A stretch of DNA of 64,000 nt from Methyloversatilis sp. (lineage in GTDB: Bacteria > Pseudomonadota > Gammaproteobacteria > Burkholderiales > Rhodocyclaceae): positions 17,177 to 81,176 of the forward strand of contig JAEUNO010000022.1 of assembly GCA_016791045.1 (NCBI GenBank). The letters are read 5' to 3'. Made by a program: the position numbers and the translations under genes. Under the pieces are notes generated by a model. That model was not told the DNA's origin. It saw only the letters and a program-made list of their open reading frames with translations, and did not search any database. Shown here piece by piece: positions 55,536-64,000 of the stretch. The number at the start of each line of letters is the position of its first letter. The first letter of the stretch is position 1.

Positions 55536-57440
55536 CTACTGCTGTTTCGCCGCTTCAAGCGCCTTGCTGTTGATGGTGACAGGATAACGCTGACGCAGCG
55601 AACCCAGATAGGCGGCAAAGTCATCCTGCGAAACGGTCTGGTCAAGTTGGGCCTTGATCGCTTCGATGCGCTGCGGGTCCAGTGCTTCCTTCGGCTGCTT
55701 CACCGCGCTGATACGGAACACCGCATAGCCTCCGTTACCCATCGGGAAGCCAAGATAGGCCGGCAGGGCGTTGGCGGGCGCATTGAATATGGCGCGCACC
55801 ATCTCCGCAGCCGGGCCCTGTGCCTGAGCGCGCGACACATCCTGCGGCGGCGACCAGCTCAGCGCAGCATTTTCGCCCGCCTTCAACTTGGCGATGGCCG
55901 CCTCGCCACGTTCGCGCGCCATCTTCTCCCCCGCCGCAAGACCAAGCTGCTTTTCGATATCCGCCTGCACACTTTCGAAGGGCTTCACGGATGCTGGCAA
56001 CTGTTCGATGACACGTGCGGATACCAATGTATTGGATGCGGTTTCGATCGCCTGCGTGTTGCGGCGGTTCTTCACCGCGTCTTCGGAGAAAATCGCGTCG
56101 CGCAGCTTTTCATTGTCGAACGGCGCAGGCATCAGGAAGCCCTTTGGAATCAGCGGGCTGGTTTTGACCTGAAGGCCCAGCTTCTCGGCGGCCGGGGCCA
56201 GCGAATCCGCCTGCTCATATACGGTGTTGCTGAATACCTCGGCCAGTTCTGCAAATTTACGGCGCGCCGACTGCTTCTTCAGTTCGTCGGCAATTTCCGC
56301 CCGCGCCTCGGCCAGCGTCTTGCCTTGCCCGCCGCGGACTTCCGTCAGCTGGATGATATGCACACCGAAATCAGACTCGATGACACCGCTGATCTGGCCC
56401 GGCTTAAGTGCGAACACGGCATCTTCGAACGGCTTGACCATCGTTCCCCGTCCGAAATAGCCCAGATCGCCACCAGCGTCCTTCGAGCCGGGATCCTGCG
56501 AGTTCTCCCTGGCCAGTTCGGCGAACTTTGACGGATCGGCGCGCAACGTCTTGAGCAGCGCTTCGGCCTTGGTGCGGACCGCGGCACGCTCATCCGGGCT
56601 GGCCGATGCGTCTATGGTCAGCAGGATGTGACTGGCCTTTCGTTCTTCACCCTGCATGTAGCGCGACTGATCCGCTTCGTAAGTCTTCCGGATGTCTTCT
56701 TCGCTCACGTCCATCGTTGCGGCAAGCGCGGCTTCGCTCAGCGTCAGGTATTCCACCTTGACCTGCTCCGGTACCTCGAACTGCTTCAGATTGTCGTCGT
56801 AGTATTTGCGCACCTGCTCCGGCGTGATGGCAATCTGCTCGATGAATTCGAACGGCGTGATGACCGCTTCGCTGACTTCGCGCTGCTCCTGCTGCATCTG
56901 CGCCCAGCGCTTGGCGAGGGATGCCGGAACGAACGAACTGCCGGCGATTCCGGCATAAAGCTGGCGGATCAGCAGATCCTGACGGATGCGGGCCAGCAGC
57001 CCGTCTCGGCTGTACCCCTGCGACTGCGCCACCTGGTCAAAACGCGCCTCGGAAAACTTGCCATCAACCTGAAAACCGGGGATCGCCGCAATGATCTGGC
57101 TCATGCGTGTATCCGGTACGGTCAGATTTGTGCGCTGCGCTTCCTGGATCAGCAAGCGCTGGCTGACCAGGCCGTCCAGCGCCTGACGGCGCACCTCTGC
57201 GCGTTCCATGATCTTCGGGTCGAATTCCTCGCCCATCATTTCGCGCAACCGGTCCTGCTGGTCGCGCAAGGCCGCCGTGAATTCCTCCTGTGCAATCTTC
57301 GCACTGCCGACGACCGCGGCATCTTCACGCTGCACGTCGCTGTTTACATAGGATTCGACGCCGAAGAACGCGAACGGCAGGATCATCAGCAACAGGACAA
57401 CCTGGACGACGCGCTTGTTGTTGCGAACCGCATCAAACAT
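55536..57440 (-). CDS. ppiD: Peptidyl-prolyl isomerase D, SurA/PpiD family
   Basis: The 634-residue inner-membrane periplasmic folding factor has an N-terminal anchor ([20 protein letters not shown]), a SurA-like N-terminal region and a parvulin domain (about 265-360) with [13 protein letters not shown] and [19 protein letters not shown]. It helps outer-membrane protein transit near the Sec translocon. It lies downstream of tRNA-Asp and lon; a hup gene often present between lon and ppiD is absent here. Confidence 0.95.
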   Translation of the reverse strand: MFDAVRNNKRVVQVVLLLMILPFAFFGVESYVNSDVQREDAAVVGSAKIAQEEFTAALRDQQDRLREMMGEEFDPKIMERAEVRRQALDGLVSQRLLIQEAQRTNLTVPDTRMSQIIAAIPGFQVDGKFSEARFDQVAQSQGYSRDGLLARIRQDLLIRQLYAGIAGSSFVPASLAKRWAQMQQEQREVSEAVITPFEFIEQIAITPEQVRKYYDDNLKQFEVPEQVKVEYLTLSEAALAATMDVSEEDIRKTYEADQSRYMQGEERKASHILLTIDASASPDERAAVRTKAEALLKTLRADPSKFAELARENSQDPGSKDAGGDLGYFGRGTMVKPFEDAVFALKPGQISGVIESDFGVHIIQLTEVRGGQGKTLAEARAEIADELKKQSARRKFAELAEVFSNTVYEQADSLAPAAEKLGLQVKTSPLIPKGFLMPAPFDNEKLRDAIFSEDAVKNRRNTQAIETASNTLVSARVIEQLPASVKPFESVQADIEKQLGLAAGEKMARERGEAAIAKLKAGENAALSWSPPQDVSRAQAQGPAAEMVRAIFNAPANALPAYLGFPMGNGGYAVFRISAVKQPKEALDPQRIEAIKAQLDQTVSQDDFAAYLGSLRQRYPVTINSKALEAAKQQ

Positions 57441-57483
57441 AAAGACCTTTCGCGGGGCCTGCGTACAGCAGGCGCGAAAAATG

Positions 57484-57506
57484 AAAAAGGCGAACCCAGG
57501 TTCGCC
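57484..57506 (-). terminator. Rho-independent terminator after the tRNA pair
   Basis: On the minus strand GGCGAACC and GGTTCGCC fold into a 7-8-bp stem (57489-57506) followed by TTTTT (57488-57484). It lies just after tRNA-Asp and 44 bases before the ppiD start codon, so ppiD may be partly independent of the tRNA promoter. Confidence 0.8.
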
Positions 57507-57518
57507 CGCTGTCAGTTT

Positions 57519-57595
57519 TGGCGGAGTGGACGGGACTCGAACCCGCGACCCCCGGCGTGACAGGCCGGTATTCTAACCAACTGAACTACCACTCC
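57519..57595 (-). tRNA. tRNA-Asp (anticodon GTC)
   Basis: The 77-base gene (minus strand) has acceptor stem GGAGTGG/CCACTCC, anticodon loop CTGTCAC and the T loop TTCGAGT, ending with G and encoded CCA. Anticodon GTC reads aspartate codons. It follows tRNA-Val(UAC) by four bases. Confidence 0.97.
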
Positions 57596-57599
57596 GTTC

Positions 57600-57675
57600 T
57601 GGTGGGTGCTGACGGGCTCGAACCGCCGACATTCGCCTTGTAAGGGCGACGCTCTACCAACTGAGCTAAGCACCC
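57600..57675 (-). tRNA. tRNA-Val (anticodon TAC)
   Basis: The 76-base gene has acceptor stem GGGTGCT/AGCACCC, D arm TAGCTCAGTTGGTAGAGC, anticodon loop CTTACAA and encoded CCA. Anticodon UAC reads GUA and other valine codons. It forms a two-tRNA unit with tRNA-Asp on the minus strand, upstream of ppiD. Confidence 0.97.
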
Positions 57676-57706
57676 GCCGATTCCTGCGCGAGCTTCGGGC
57701 ACTGCG

Positions 57707-57752
57707 AAAAACAGCCCGCGATGATACCTCACAAGAGGTCAGTCGCGGGCTG
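57707..57752 (-). terminator. Terminator after lon
   Basis: On the minus strand CAGCCCGCGA and its complement (57712-57721 and 57743-57752) form a 10-bp outer stem, with an inner ACCTC/GAGGT helix, followed by TTTTT (57711-57707). It lies 15 bases beyond the lon stop and about 35 bases before the tRNA-Val gene, so the tRNA promoter must overlap it. Confidence 0.75.
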
Positions 57753-57767
57753 TGCTGACTCGGACAG

Positions 57768-60182
57768 TCAGTGTGTAATGACGGCCGCGGCGGCGACTGC
57801 GGCGTCTTCGACCTTGGCAATTGTCGCGGCAGGATCGGCGTCCGGCAACGCATCCGGCTTGCGCTCCAGCGCACGCTCAAGCACCTCGTCGATCCACCTG
57901 ACCGACACGATCTCGATCGAGTTCTTTAGCGTGTCGGGCATATCCGCAAGATCCTTCACATTCTCATGTGGAATCAATGCAGTACGGATACCACCGCGGA
58001 CTGCGGCAAGCAGCTTTTCCTTCAGGCCGCCAATGCCGAGCACCTCACCACGCAGCGTGATTTCACCTGTCATCGCCACATCGGCACGCACTGGAATTCC
58101 GCTCAGTGCGGACACCAGCGCGGTCGTGATGGCGATGCCTGCGGACGGACCGTCCTTTGGCGTCGCGCCTTCGGGAAAGTGTACGTGAAGGTCGACCTTT
58201 TCGAACACCTCGTCCTTGATCCCCAAACGACGCGCGCGAGAGCGGACGACGGAGCGCGCAGTCTCCACCGATTCCTTCATCACGTCACCAAGCGAACCCG
58301 TGCGCTGCACGACACCCTTGCCCGGCATCGTCGCGACCTCGATCGTCAGCAATTCACCGCCGACTTCCGTCCACGCCAGGCCCGTAACCTGACCAACCTG
58401 ATTGTCCTTTTCCGCGATGCCGAAGGTATAGCGACGGACGCCAAGGAACTTGTCCAGGTTTTTCGCATTGATGATGATCTTCGACGAGCGCTTCTTCAGC
58501 ACCAGGCCTTTGACCACCTTGCGGCAGATCTTCGACACTTCACGCTCGAGTGCGCGCACTCCGGCTTCCCGCGTGTAGTAGCGGACGATGTCGCGCAGGG
58601 CATCTTCAGTGATCGAAATCTCTTCCTTCTTCAGACCATTGTTCTTGATCTGCTTCGGAACGAGATAGCGTTGGCTGATATTGACCTTTTCATCCTCCGT
58701 GTAGCCCGAAAGGCGGATCACTTCCATCCGATCAAGCAGTGGCGCAGGAATGTTCAACGTGTTGGCAGTGGCGACAAACATCACATCGGAAAGGTCGTAC
58801 TCAACCTCGACGTAATGGTCGACGAACGTCGAGTTTTGTTCCGGATCAAGCACTTCCAGCAAGGCGGACGACGGATCACCCCGAAAATCCTGCCCCATCT
58901 TGTCGACTTCATCGAGCAGGAAAAGGGGATTCTTGACGGCCACCTTCGTCATGTTCTGAAGGATCTTGCCCGGCATCGATCCTATGTAGGTCCGGCGGTG
59001 CCCACGGATTTCCGCCTCGTCCCGAACACCACCGAGCGCCATGCGAACGAACTTGCGGTTGGTCGCCTTGGCAATCGACTGGCCGAGCGATGTCTTGCCG
59101 ACGCCCGGGGGGCCGACCAGGCACAGGATGGGCGCCTTGAGTTTGTCGACGCGCTGCTGCACAGCCAGATACTCGAGGATACGCTCCTTGACCTTCTCCA
59201 AGCCGTAGTGATCCCGATCAAGTACCTTCTCGGCCTCAGCGAGGTCCTTGAAAATACGTGACTTCTTGCGCCAGGGGAGGCCCACAAGCGTCTCAATGAA
59301 GTTACGCACGACGGTCGCCTCGGCCGACATCGGCGACATCAGCTTCAACTTCTTCAATTCGGACTGCGCCTTGGCGATGGCTTCCTTTGTCATGCCGGCT
59401 GCCTTGATCTTCTTCTCGATTTCTTCGAGATCGGCTCCGTCCTCGCCTTCGCCCAGCTCCTTCTGAATAGCCTTGACCTGTTCATTCAGGTAGTACTCGC
59501 GCTGGCTCTTCTCCATTTGCCGCTTTACACGTCCACGGATACGCTTCTCGACCTGCAGGATGTCGAGTTCCGTTTCCAGCTGCGACAGCAAACGCTCGAT
59601 TCGCTCCGCGGTGCCGAACAGCTCCAGAATGTCTTGCTTCTGTTCAAGCTTGAGCGGGAGATGTGCTGCGACCGTATCGGCCAGACGACCCGCTTCTTCG
59701 ATACTCGACAGTGACGTCAGGATTTCCGGCGGGATCTTCTTGTTCAACTTCACATACTGGTCGAACTGGCCGATCAGCGCACGCCGCATTGCCTCAATCT
59801 CGTGTGAGGTCTGCTCGACGGCCGGAACGGTAGTGACGTTCGCCATGAACAAGGTCTTGATGTCGACGATGTCTTCGACCGTAGCGCGCTGGGTGCCTTC
59901 GACAAGCACCTTCACCGTGCCGTCAGGCAGCTTCAACATCTGCAGGATATTGGCAACGCAGCCAATGCGGTAGAGATCATCCGGACTGGGCTCATCCTTT
60001 GCCGCTGACTTCTGGGCAACGAGCAAGATGCTCTTTCCGGATTCCATCGCCGATTCCAGAGCCTTGATCGACTTCGGACGACCCACGAAAAGCGGGATGA
60101 CCATGTGGGGGAAAACAACAACGTCCCTCAACGGCAGGAGCGGAAGCTCCAGTTGTTCCGGGACGGTTTGAAGGCTGGACAT
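57768..60182 (-). CDS. lon: ATP-dependent protease Lon (La)
   Basis: The 804-residue cytosolic protease has the Lon N-domain, an AAA+ module with Walker A GPPGVGKTSLGQS, and the C-terminal protease domain. The catalytic Ser is in TPKDGPSAGIA and the catalytic Lys in GIGGLKEKLLAA. Length (784-820) is normal for proteobacterial Lon. It degrades misfolded and regulatory proteins. A sigma-32-type promoter lies upstream and clpX starts 104 bases away. Confidence 0.97.
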   Translation of the reverse strand: MSSLQTVPEQLELPLLPLRDVVVFPHMVIPLFVGRPKSIKALESAMESGKSILLVAQKSAAKDEPSPDDLYRIGCVANILQMLKLPDGTVKVLVEGTQRATVEDIVDIKTLFMANVTTVPAVEQTSHEIEAMRRALIGQFDQYVKLNKKIPPEILTSLSSIEEAGRLADTVAAHLPLKLEQKQDILELFGTAERIERLLSQLETELDILQVEKRIRGRVKRQMEKSQREYYLNEQVKAIQKELGEGEDGADLEEIEKKIKAAGMTKEAIAKAQSELKKLKLMSPMSAEATVVRNFIETLVGLPWRKKSRIFKDLAEAEKVLDRDHYGLEKVKERILEYLAVQQRVDKLKAPILCLVGPPGVGKTSLGQSIAKATNRKFVRMALGGVRDEAEIRGHRRTYIGSMPGKILQNMTKVAVKNPLFLLDEVDKMGQDFRGDPSSALLEVLDPEQNSTFVDHYVEVEYDLSDVMFVATANTLNIPAPLLDRMEVIRLSGYTEDEKVNISQRYLVPKQIKNNGLKKEEISITEDALRDIVRYYTREAGVRALEREVSKICRKVVKGLVLKKRSSKIIINAKNLDKFLGVRRYTFGIAEKDNQVGQVTGLAWTEVGGELLTIEVATMPGKGVVQRTGSLGDVMKESVETARSVVRSRARRLGIKDEVFEKVDLHVHFPEGATPKDGPSAGIAITTALVSALSGIPVRADVAMTGEITLRGEVLGIGGLKEKLLAAVRGGIRTALIPHENVKDLADMPDTLKNSIEIVSVRWIDEVLERALERKPDALPDADPAATIAKVEDAAVAAAAVITH

Positions 60183-60213
60183 TGATATTCCTTAACGCGA
60201 CAGTGTCAGGCAG

Positions 60214-60239
60214 ATTGGGGCGGCGATGCCCGAATCAAG
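60214..60239 (-). promoter_or_regulatory. Sigma-32 (heat-shock) promoter of lon
   Basis: On the minus strand CTTGATT (60239-60233), 12 bases and CCCCAAT (60220-60214) match the heat-shock consensus (CTTGAAA, about 11-16 bases, CCCCATNT) at most positions. The downstream edge is 31 bases before the lon ATG. Confidence 0.65.
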
Positions 60240-60286
60240 CCACCTGGAAGGCGCACCCGCGTTACGCGACATCCGCTTCGCGGGCG

Positions 60287-61552
60287 TCAGTTCGATCCTG
60301 ACACTTTGGGTTGATCTGCAAACAGCATGATGGGCTTGCTTTCGCCTTCGATCACACCTTCATCAATGACAACTTTGGTGACGTTATCTATCCCCGGCAG
60401 TTCGTACATCGTGTCCAGCAGCGCTGACTCAATGATGCTTCGCAGCCCGCGTGCGCCCGTTTTCCGCTTCAGCGCTTTGCCCGCAATGGCCTGCAGCGCC
60501 GCCGGGCGGATTTCCAGTTCGACCCCTTCCATCTGGAAAAGCTTCTGATACTGCTTGATCAACGCGTTCTTGGGCTCGACCAGTATCTGAATGAGCGCCT
60601 CTTCATCGAGTTCCTGCAGCGTCGCGACAACCGGGAGACGACCGACGAACTCCGGAATCAGGCCGAACTTGATCAGATCCTCTGGCTCTACGTCGCGGAG
60701 CGCTTCACCTGAATTCCGGTTATCGCGACTTTTCACTTCGGCTCCAAAACCGATACCAAACTGCTCGGTACGGTTGCGGATCACTTTCTCAAGACCGTCG
60801 AAAGCACCGCCACAGATGAACAATATATTGGTCGTATCCACCTGGACGAAGTCCTGGTTGGGATGCTTGCGCCCGCCCTGCGGAGGCACACTGGCAACCG
60901 TTCCTTCAATAAGCTTGAGCAACGCCTGCTGAACCCCCTCGCCAGATACATCGCGGGTGATCGAAGGGTTGTCGGACTTGCGGGATATCTTGTCGATCTC
61001 ATCGATATACACGATGCCCTGCTGCGCGCGTTCGACTTCGTAGTCGCACTTCTGCAGCAACTTCTGGATGATGTTCTCGACATCCTCACCAACATAGCCG
61101 GCCTCCGTGAGTGTCGTGGCATCCGCCATCACGAAAGGCACATTCAGAAGGCGAGCAAGCGTTTGCGCAAGTAGCGTCTTACCCGAACCCGTCGGACCAA
61201 CAAGCAGGATATTGCTCTTCGATAGTTCGACTTCGTCCTTGCGCGACATGTGGCGCAGACGCTTGTAGTGGTTGTACACCGCAACGGCAAGGATTCGCTT
61301 TGCCGGGGACTGACCAATCACATACTGGTCGAGTATTTCGCAGATCTCCTTCGGCGACGGCAAGTCGCTACGCGCGCCTTTGCCCGATTGTTCGCTGCTG
61401 ATCTCGTCACGGATGATGTCGTTGCACAGATCGATGCACTCATCGCAGATGAACACCGATGGGCCTGCGATGAGTTTCTTGACTTCGTGCTGGCTCTTTC
61501 CGCAGAACGAGCAGTACAGCAATTTTTCGGACCCCGATTTTTTTTCGGTCAT
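60287..61552 (-). CDS. clpX: ATP-dependent Clp protease ATP-binding subunit ClpX
   Basis: The 421-residue AAA+ unfoldase has an N-terminal zinc domain ([11 protein letters not shown], then [10 protein letters not shown]) and Walker [19 protein letters not shown]. It unfolds tagged substrates for ClpP and precedes it by operon order (tig-clpP-clpX). It ends [16 protein letters not shown]. The gap to clpP is 42 bases. Confidence 0.97.
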   Translation of the reverse strand: MTEKKSGSEKLLYCSFCGKSQHEVKKLIAGPSVFICDECIDLCNDIIRDEISSEQSGKGARSDLPSPKEICEILDQYVIGQSPAKRILAVAVYNHYKRLRHMSRKDEVELSKSNILLVGPTGSGKTLLAQTLARLLNVPFVMADATTLTEAGYVGEDVENIIQKLLQKCDYEVERAQQGIVYIDEIDKISRKSDNPSITRDVSGEGVQQALLKLIEGTVASVPPQGGRKHPNQDFVQVDTTNILFICGGAFDGLEKVIRNRTEQFGIGFGAEVKSRDNRNSGEALRDVEPEDLIKFGLIPEFVGRLPVVATLQELDEEALIQILVEPKNALIKQYQKLFQMEGVELEIRPAALQAIAGKALKRKTGARGLRSIIESALLDTMYELPGIDNVTKVVIDEGVIEGESKPIMLFADQPKVSGSN

Positions 61553-61594
61553 GGCTTTACTCCAGACTTCAAAGTCACTGCGCAGCGTGAAGGA

Positions 61595-62212
61595 TCACGT
61601 CGTGCCTTCGGCGCGGGTCGTCAGTACCTTGTCGATAATGCCGTAGTCACGGGCCTGCTCGGCGGACAGAAAGTTGTCGCGATCGGTGTCACGCTCAATT
61701 GTTTCAATGGGCTGCCCTGTGTGATGCGCCATGATCGCATTCAGCTTCGATCGCAATGTCAGGATCTCACGAGCATGTATTTCGATGTCCGATGCCTGCC
61801 CCTGAAAACCACCCATCGGCTGGTGAATCATCACGCGCGAGTTTGGCAAACAGAACCGCTTGCCCTTTTCACCGGCCGACAACAGAAACGCACCCATGCT
61901 GGCGGCCTGTCCAATGCACAACGTCGACACCGCAGGCTTTATGAACTGCATGGTGTCGTAGATCGAAAGCCCAGCGGTGACCGAACCTCCGGGTGAATTG
62001 ATGTAAAAGAAGATGTCCTTGTCCGGATTTTCAGATTCGAGGAACAGCAATTGCGCAACGATGACGTTCGCAGTCGAGTCATTTACCGGGCCCACCAAGA
62101 AAATCACGCGCTCGCGCAGCAGGCGCGAGTAGATGTCATACGCCCGCTCGCCACGACCACTCTGTTCGATGACCATGGGCACGAGACCCAAGCCTACGGT
62201 TTCCGACATCAT
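61595..62212 (-). CDS. clpP: ATP-dependent Clp protease proteolytic subunit ClpP
   Basis: The 205-residue serine peptidase has the catalytic Ser in [16 protein letters not shown] and the catalytic His in [14 protein letters not shown], with Asp in the conserved downstream block. I chose the ATG at 62212 because AAGGAG sits eight bases upstream; a longer frame to 62251 reads through a hairpin. It pairs with ClpX. Confidence 0.96.
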   Translation of the reverse strand: MMSETVGLGLVPMVIEQSGRGERAYDIYSRLLRERVIFLVGPVNDSTANVIVAQLLFLESENPDKDIFFYINSPGGSVTAGLSIYDTMQFIKPAVSTLCIGQAASMGAFLLSAGEKGKRFCLPNSRVMIHQPMGGFQGQASDIEIHAREILTLRSKLNAIMAHHTGQPIETIERDTDRDNFLSAEQARDYGIIDKVLTTRAEGTT

Positions 62213-62227
62213 TCGTTTCACTCCTTG

Positions 62228-62251
62228 TTGAAGCAGGTCTGCCTGCTTCAA
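62228..62251 (-). repeat. Perfect 10-bp hairpin directly before the clpP ribosome site
   Basis: TTGAAGCAGG and CCTGCTTCAA form a 10-bp stem with a 4-base loop TCTG on either strand. On the minus strand it ends one base before the AAGGAG that precedes clpP. It could control clpP translation, mark an RNA processing site or be a protein operator. It is not a typical terminator because no T-tract follows. Confidence 0.6.
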
Positions 62252-62309
62252 GTTTATCTGGTTACCGGTTCGTGCTCTGGCCCGCCGATAAATTGTGAAG
62301 TGAGGTGGG

Positions 62310-63611
62310 TCAGTTCGAAGCCATCAACTCATCAAACTCCACCGTCTTGGGCGTCACCTTGACGTTTGCCAGCACCCAGTCCACCACGTTGTCTTCGACT
62401 ACCATCGCTTCAACTTGGGCAAGGCGTTGCGTATCGCTGTAGTACCAACGAACGACATCGGCCGGATCCTCGTAACTTTGTGCCTGCTCTTCCACAACTG
62501 CGCGGATCTGCTCGGGCTTCGCGTAAAGCTCGTGCTTCTTGACCGCTTCCGCGACCAGCAAGCCCAAACGCACCCGTCGTTCAGCCTGCGCGAGAAACCA
62601 CGTCGGCTCGACAGGAATGTCTTTTACATTCATACCCCTAGAAGCAAGGTTTGACAGCGCTTCCTCAGCGAGACGATGCGATTCCTGGTCACAGAGTGCG
62701 GTCGGAACATCGAAGGTGTGCTTTTCAAGCAACAAATTCATGACCTCGTTTTTGACTCGGGCGTGAAGGCGCTTCTTGACCTCGCGCTCCAAGTTTGTCC
62801 GAACATCAGCCTTCAGCAGGGACACATCCCCCGACGGAACGCCTAGTGACTTCGCGAATTCCTCATCGATCTCCGGGAGCCGAGGCGCTTCTACAGCTTT
62901 GATCTTCACTTCAAACTGAACGGTCTTACCGGCCAGATCTTTAGCTTGGTAGTCGTCGGGAAATGTAAGCGGGAACGTCTTGGACTCACCGAGCGCCATG
63001 CCTTCAAGATTCGCTTCAAACTCTGGCAACAGCGATCCGGCACCAAGCACTAATGGAAAGTCTTCCGCTGCCCCGCCGTCAAATGTTTCCCCTTCTTGTG
63101 TCCCGCGAAAATCGATGGTCAAGCGATCCTCTTTGGCAGCTTTCTTGTCAGCCGCAAAAAAAGTTACGCGCTGCTTGCGAAGCACCTCAATCGTTTTCTC
63201 AACCTCAGCATCGCCGACCGGAAGTACCGCCTGTTCAAGAACAGCATCGGACAAGTCTGCGAGCTCAATGTCCGGATACACCTGAAAAGTTGCACTGAAC
63301 GCAACCTGGCCGGGCTCGGCCGCGTCAAGTGGCTCAATTTTCGGAGTGCCTGCTACACGAAGCTTTTGCTCACGTACTACGTTGCCGAACTGCATCTGAA
63401 CGGCTTCGGTGAAGGCTTCCGAGCGAGCTTGAGCAGCAAACTGTTGCTGAACCAACTTCATCGGAACCTTGCCAGGACGGAAACCCGGCATCTTTATGGT
63501 GCGTGCCATCTTGACGAGTCGAGCGGCAACATCCCTTTCAACGTCGGCGGCAACAACCGACATATTGATTGTCCGCTCGAGTGAGTTTGCCGTAGGGGTG
63601 CTCTGGGCCAT
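62310..63611 (-). CDS. tig: Trigger factor
   Basis: The 433-residue ribosome-associated chaperone/prolyl isomerase has the ribosome-binding [18 protein letters not shown] near residue 40, an FKBP-type PPIase domain (about 160-245) and a helical C-terminal arm domain. It precedes clpP and clpX in the usual operon order. Confidence 0.95.
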   Translation of the reverse strand: MAQSTPTANSLERTINMSVVAADVERDVAARLVKMARTIKMPGFRPGKVPMKLVQQQFAAQARSEAFTEAVQMQFGNVVREQKLRVAGTPKIEPLDAAEPGQVAFSATFQVYPDIELADLSDAVLEQAVLPVGDAEVEKTIEVLRKQRVTFFAADKKAAKEDRLTIDFRGTQEGETFDGGAAEDFPLVLGAGSLLPEFEANLEGMALGESKTFPLTFPDDYQAKDLAGKTVQFEVKIKAVEAPRLPEIDEEFAKSLGVPSGDVSLLKADVRTNLEREVKKRLHARVKNEVMNLLLEKHTFDVPTALCDQESHRLAEEALSNLASRGMNVKDIPVEPTWFLAQAERRVRLGLLVAEAVKKHELYAKPEQIRAVVEEQAQSYEDPADVVRWYYSDTQRLAQVEAMVVEDNVVDWVLANVKVTPKTVEFDELMASN

Positions 63612-63843
63612 CAGCCAATATCCTTGAATCGATTGAGAAAAACAGGCAAAAAGCTGCCCGCATTGAAGCTTTGGATAGCCTTAAAGGATAGCACAGGGAC
63701 TACCTGATGTCCTGCTATAGGCAACCGAAGTCCGGCGAAGGACACAAGCCAGCTCATTCCACGATCCACCTTGCTTTTTTTGTCAAGGCACCGCTATCGT
63801 TATTGTTATATTGAGGATTGGGGCGGGAGTGAGTAGAAACACG
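63612..63843. other. Intergenic region between tig and the rrn end
   Basis: No gene is supported. The minus strand, running toward tig, includes TTGACA (63786-63781) with a poor -10 partner, and an imperfect hairpin near 63687-63719 that could sit in the tig leader. The segment is less G+C-rich than the coding parts. Confidence 0.4.
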
Positions 63844-63877
63844 AACGCCCGATCACATTGTTGTGTGATCGGGCGTT
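63844..63877 (-). terminator. Terminator of the rRNA operon
   Basis: A 14-bp perfect stem (63844-63857 and 63864-63877) with a 6-base loop lies about 20 bases beyond the 5S rRNA 3' end on the minus strand. A short T-rich tail follows, so it is a hairpin terminator of the rrn transcript. Confidence 0.75.
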
Positions 63878-63896
63878 TGGTGTTGAAGCGTAGGGT

Positions 63897-64000
63897 AGCC
63901 TGGCACTGACCTACTTTCGCGAGCGTAGTACTCACTATCATTGGCGCGGCTGCGTTTCACGGTCCTGTTCGGGATGGGAAGGGGTGGTTCCACAGCGCTA
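63897..64000 (-). rRNA. rrf: 5S ribosomal RNA (partial, 3' part)
   Basis: The minus strand reads into the 3' end of a 5S rRNA. GTAGGTCAGTGCCAGGCT is the conserved 3' terminal helix segment and the block TAGTGAGTACTACGC sits upstream. The 5' end lies outside the window. The 3' end is near 63897 and is followed by a hairpin terminator. The rest of an rrn operon (23S, 16S) would continue beyond base 64000. Confidence 0.92.

Noticed and set aside
57441-57767. Absence of a hup (HU) gene between lon and ppiD
   Set aside because: In many betaproteobacteria HU sits here, but two tRNA genes take the place; other members of the class differ too, and HU may be encoded elsewhere.

Overview
The window is a G+C-rich (roughly 65 % by eye) chromosomal segment of a betaproteobacterium. 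Gene order and protein character fit the Rhodocyclales/Nitrosomonadales side of the class, and a Methyloversatilis-like methylotroph is my best guess. The reasons are the blocks leuC-leuD-leuB-asd-fimV-truA-trpF-trpB-trpA-accD-folC-dedD-cvpA-purF-metZ and tig-clpP-clpX-lon-tRNAs-ppiD, a single-polar-flagellum gene set (FlhF/FlhG), and an amide-sensing AmiR-type regulator beside an outer-membrane porin. I see no insertion sequence, prophage or CRISPR array. Most of the window is core genome.

Layout. 1-2.1 kb: the end of a substrate-binding protein, an AmiR-like ANTAR antiterminator, and a porin preceded by a near-ideal NtrC operator. 2.1-8.5 kb: a loosely packed accessory stretch with a membrane GGDEF-EAL protein, an LpxH-type phosphoesterase, a decayed PEP-CTERM-like reading frame, a short-chain dehydrogenase, and a promoter with a long leader in front of two tiny overlapping genes. 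8.7-29.4 kb: a long minus-strand block for isoprenoid (ispDF), methionine (metZ), purine (purF), folate (folC), fatty acid (accD), tryptophan (trpFBA), tRNA modification (truA), polarity (fimV), aspartate-family (asd) and leucine (leuBDC) functions, plus an MFS transporter.

29.5-50 kb: flagellar genes. These are flgKL with a lipoprotein, flgBCDEFGHIJ, the divergent flgA-flgM-flgN, and flhA-flhF-flhG-fliA-motC-motD. Well-formed sigma-54 sites precede flgB and flgK, and a weaker sigma-28 candidate precedes flgM. This points to a tiered hierarchy of the Pseudomonas/Vibrio kind. The FlhG homologue has lost the Walker A lysine.

50-64 kb: a glycine-zipper envelope protein, a membrane-anchored TIR-domain protein, gltX, tRNA-Val(CAC), a Kbp-like LysM protein divergent from a TetR regulator whose promoter carries an overlapping operator, then ppiD, tRNA-Asp and tRNA-Val(UAC), lon (with a sigma-32-like promoter), clpX, clpP and tig. 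The window ends inside a 5S rRNA gene, so an rrn operon lies just beyond.

The best leads for something not already described are the leader with two small genes (7.83-8.46 kb), the TIR protein with a C-terminal beta-rich domain, the Walker-less FlhG, the unannotated gene between flgK and flgJ, and the array of hairpins between flgB and flgA. I found no clear multi-gene novel system.
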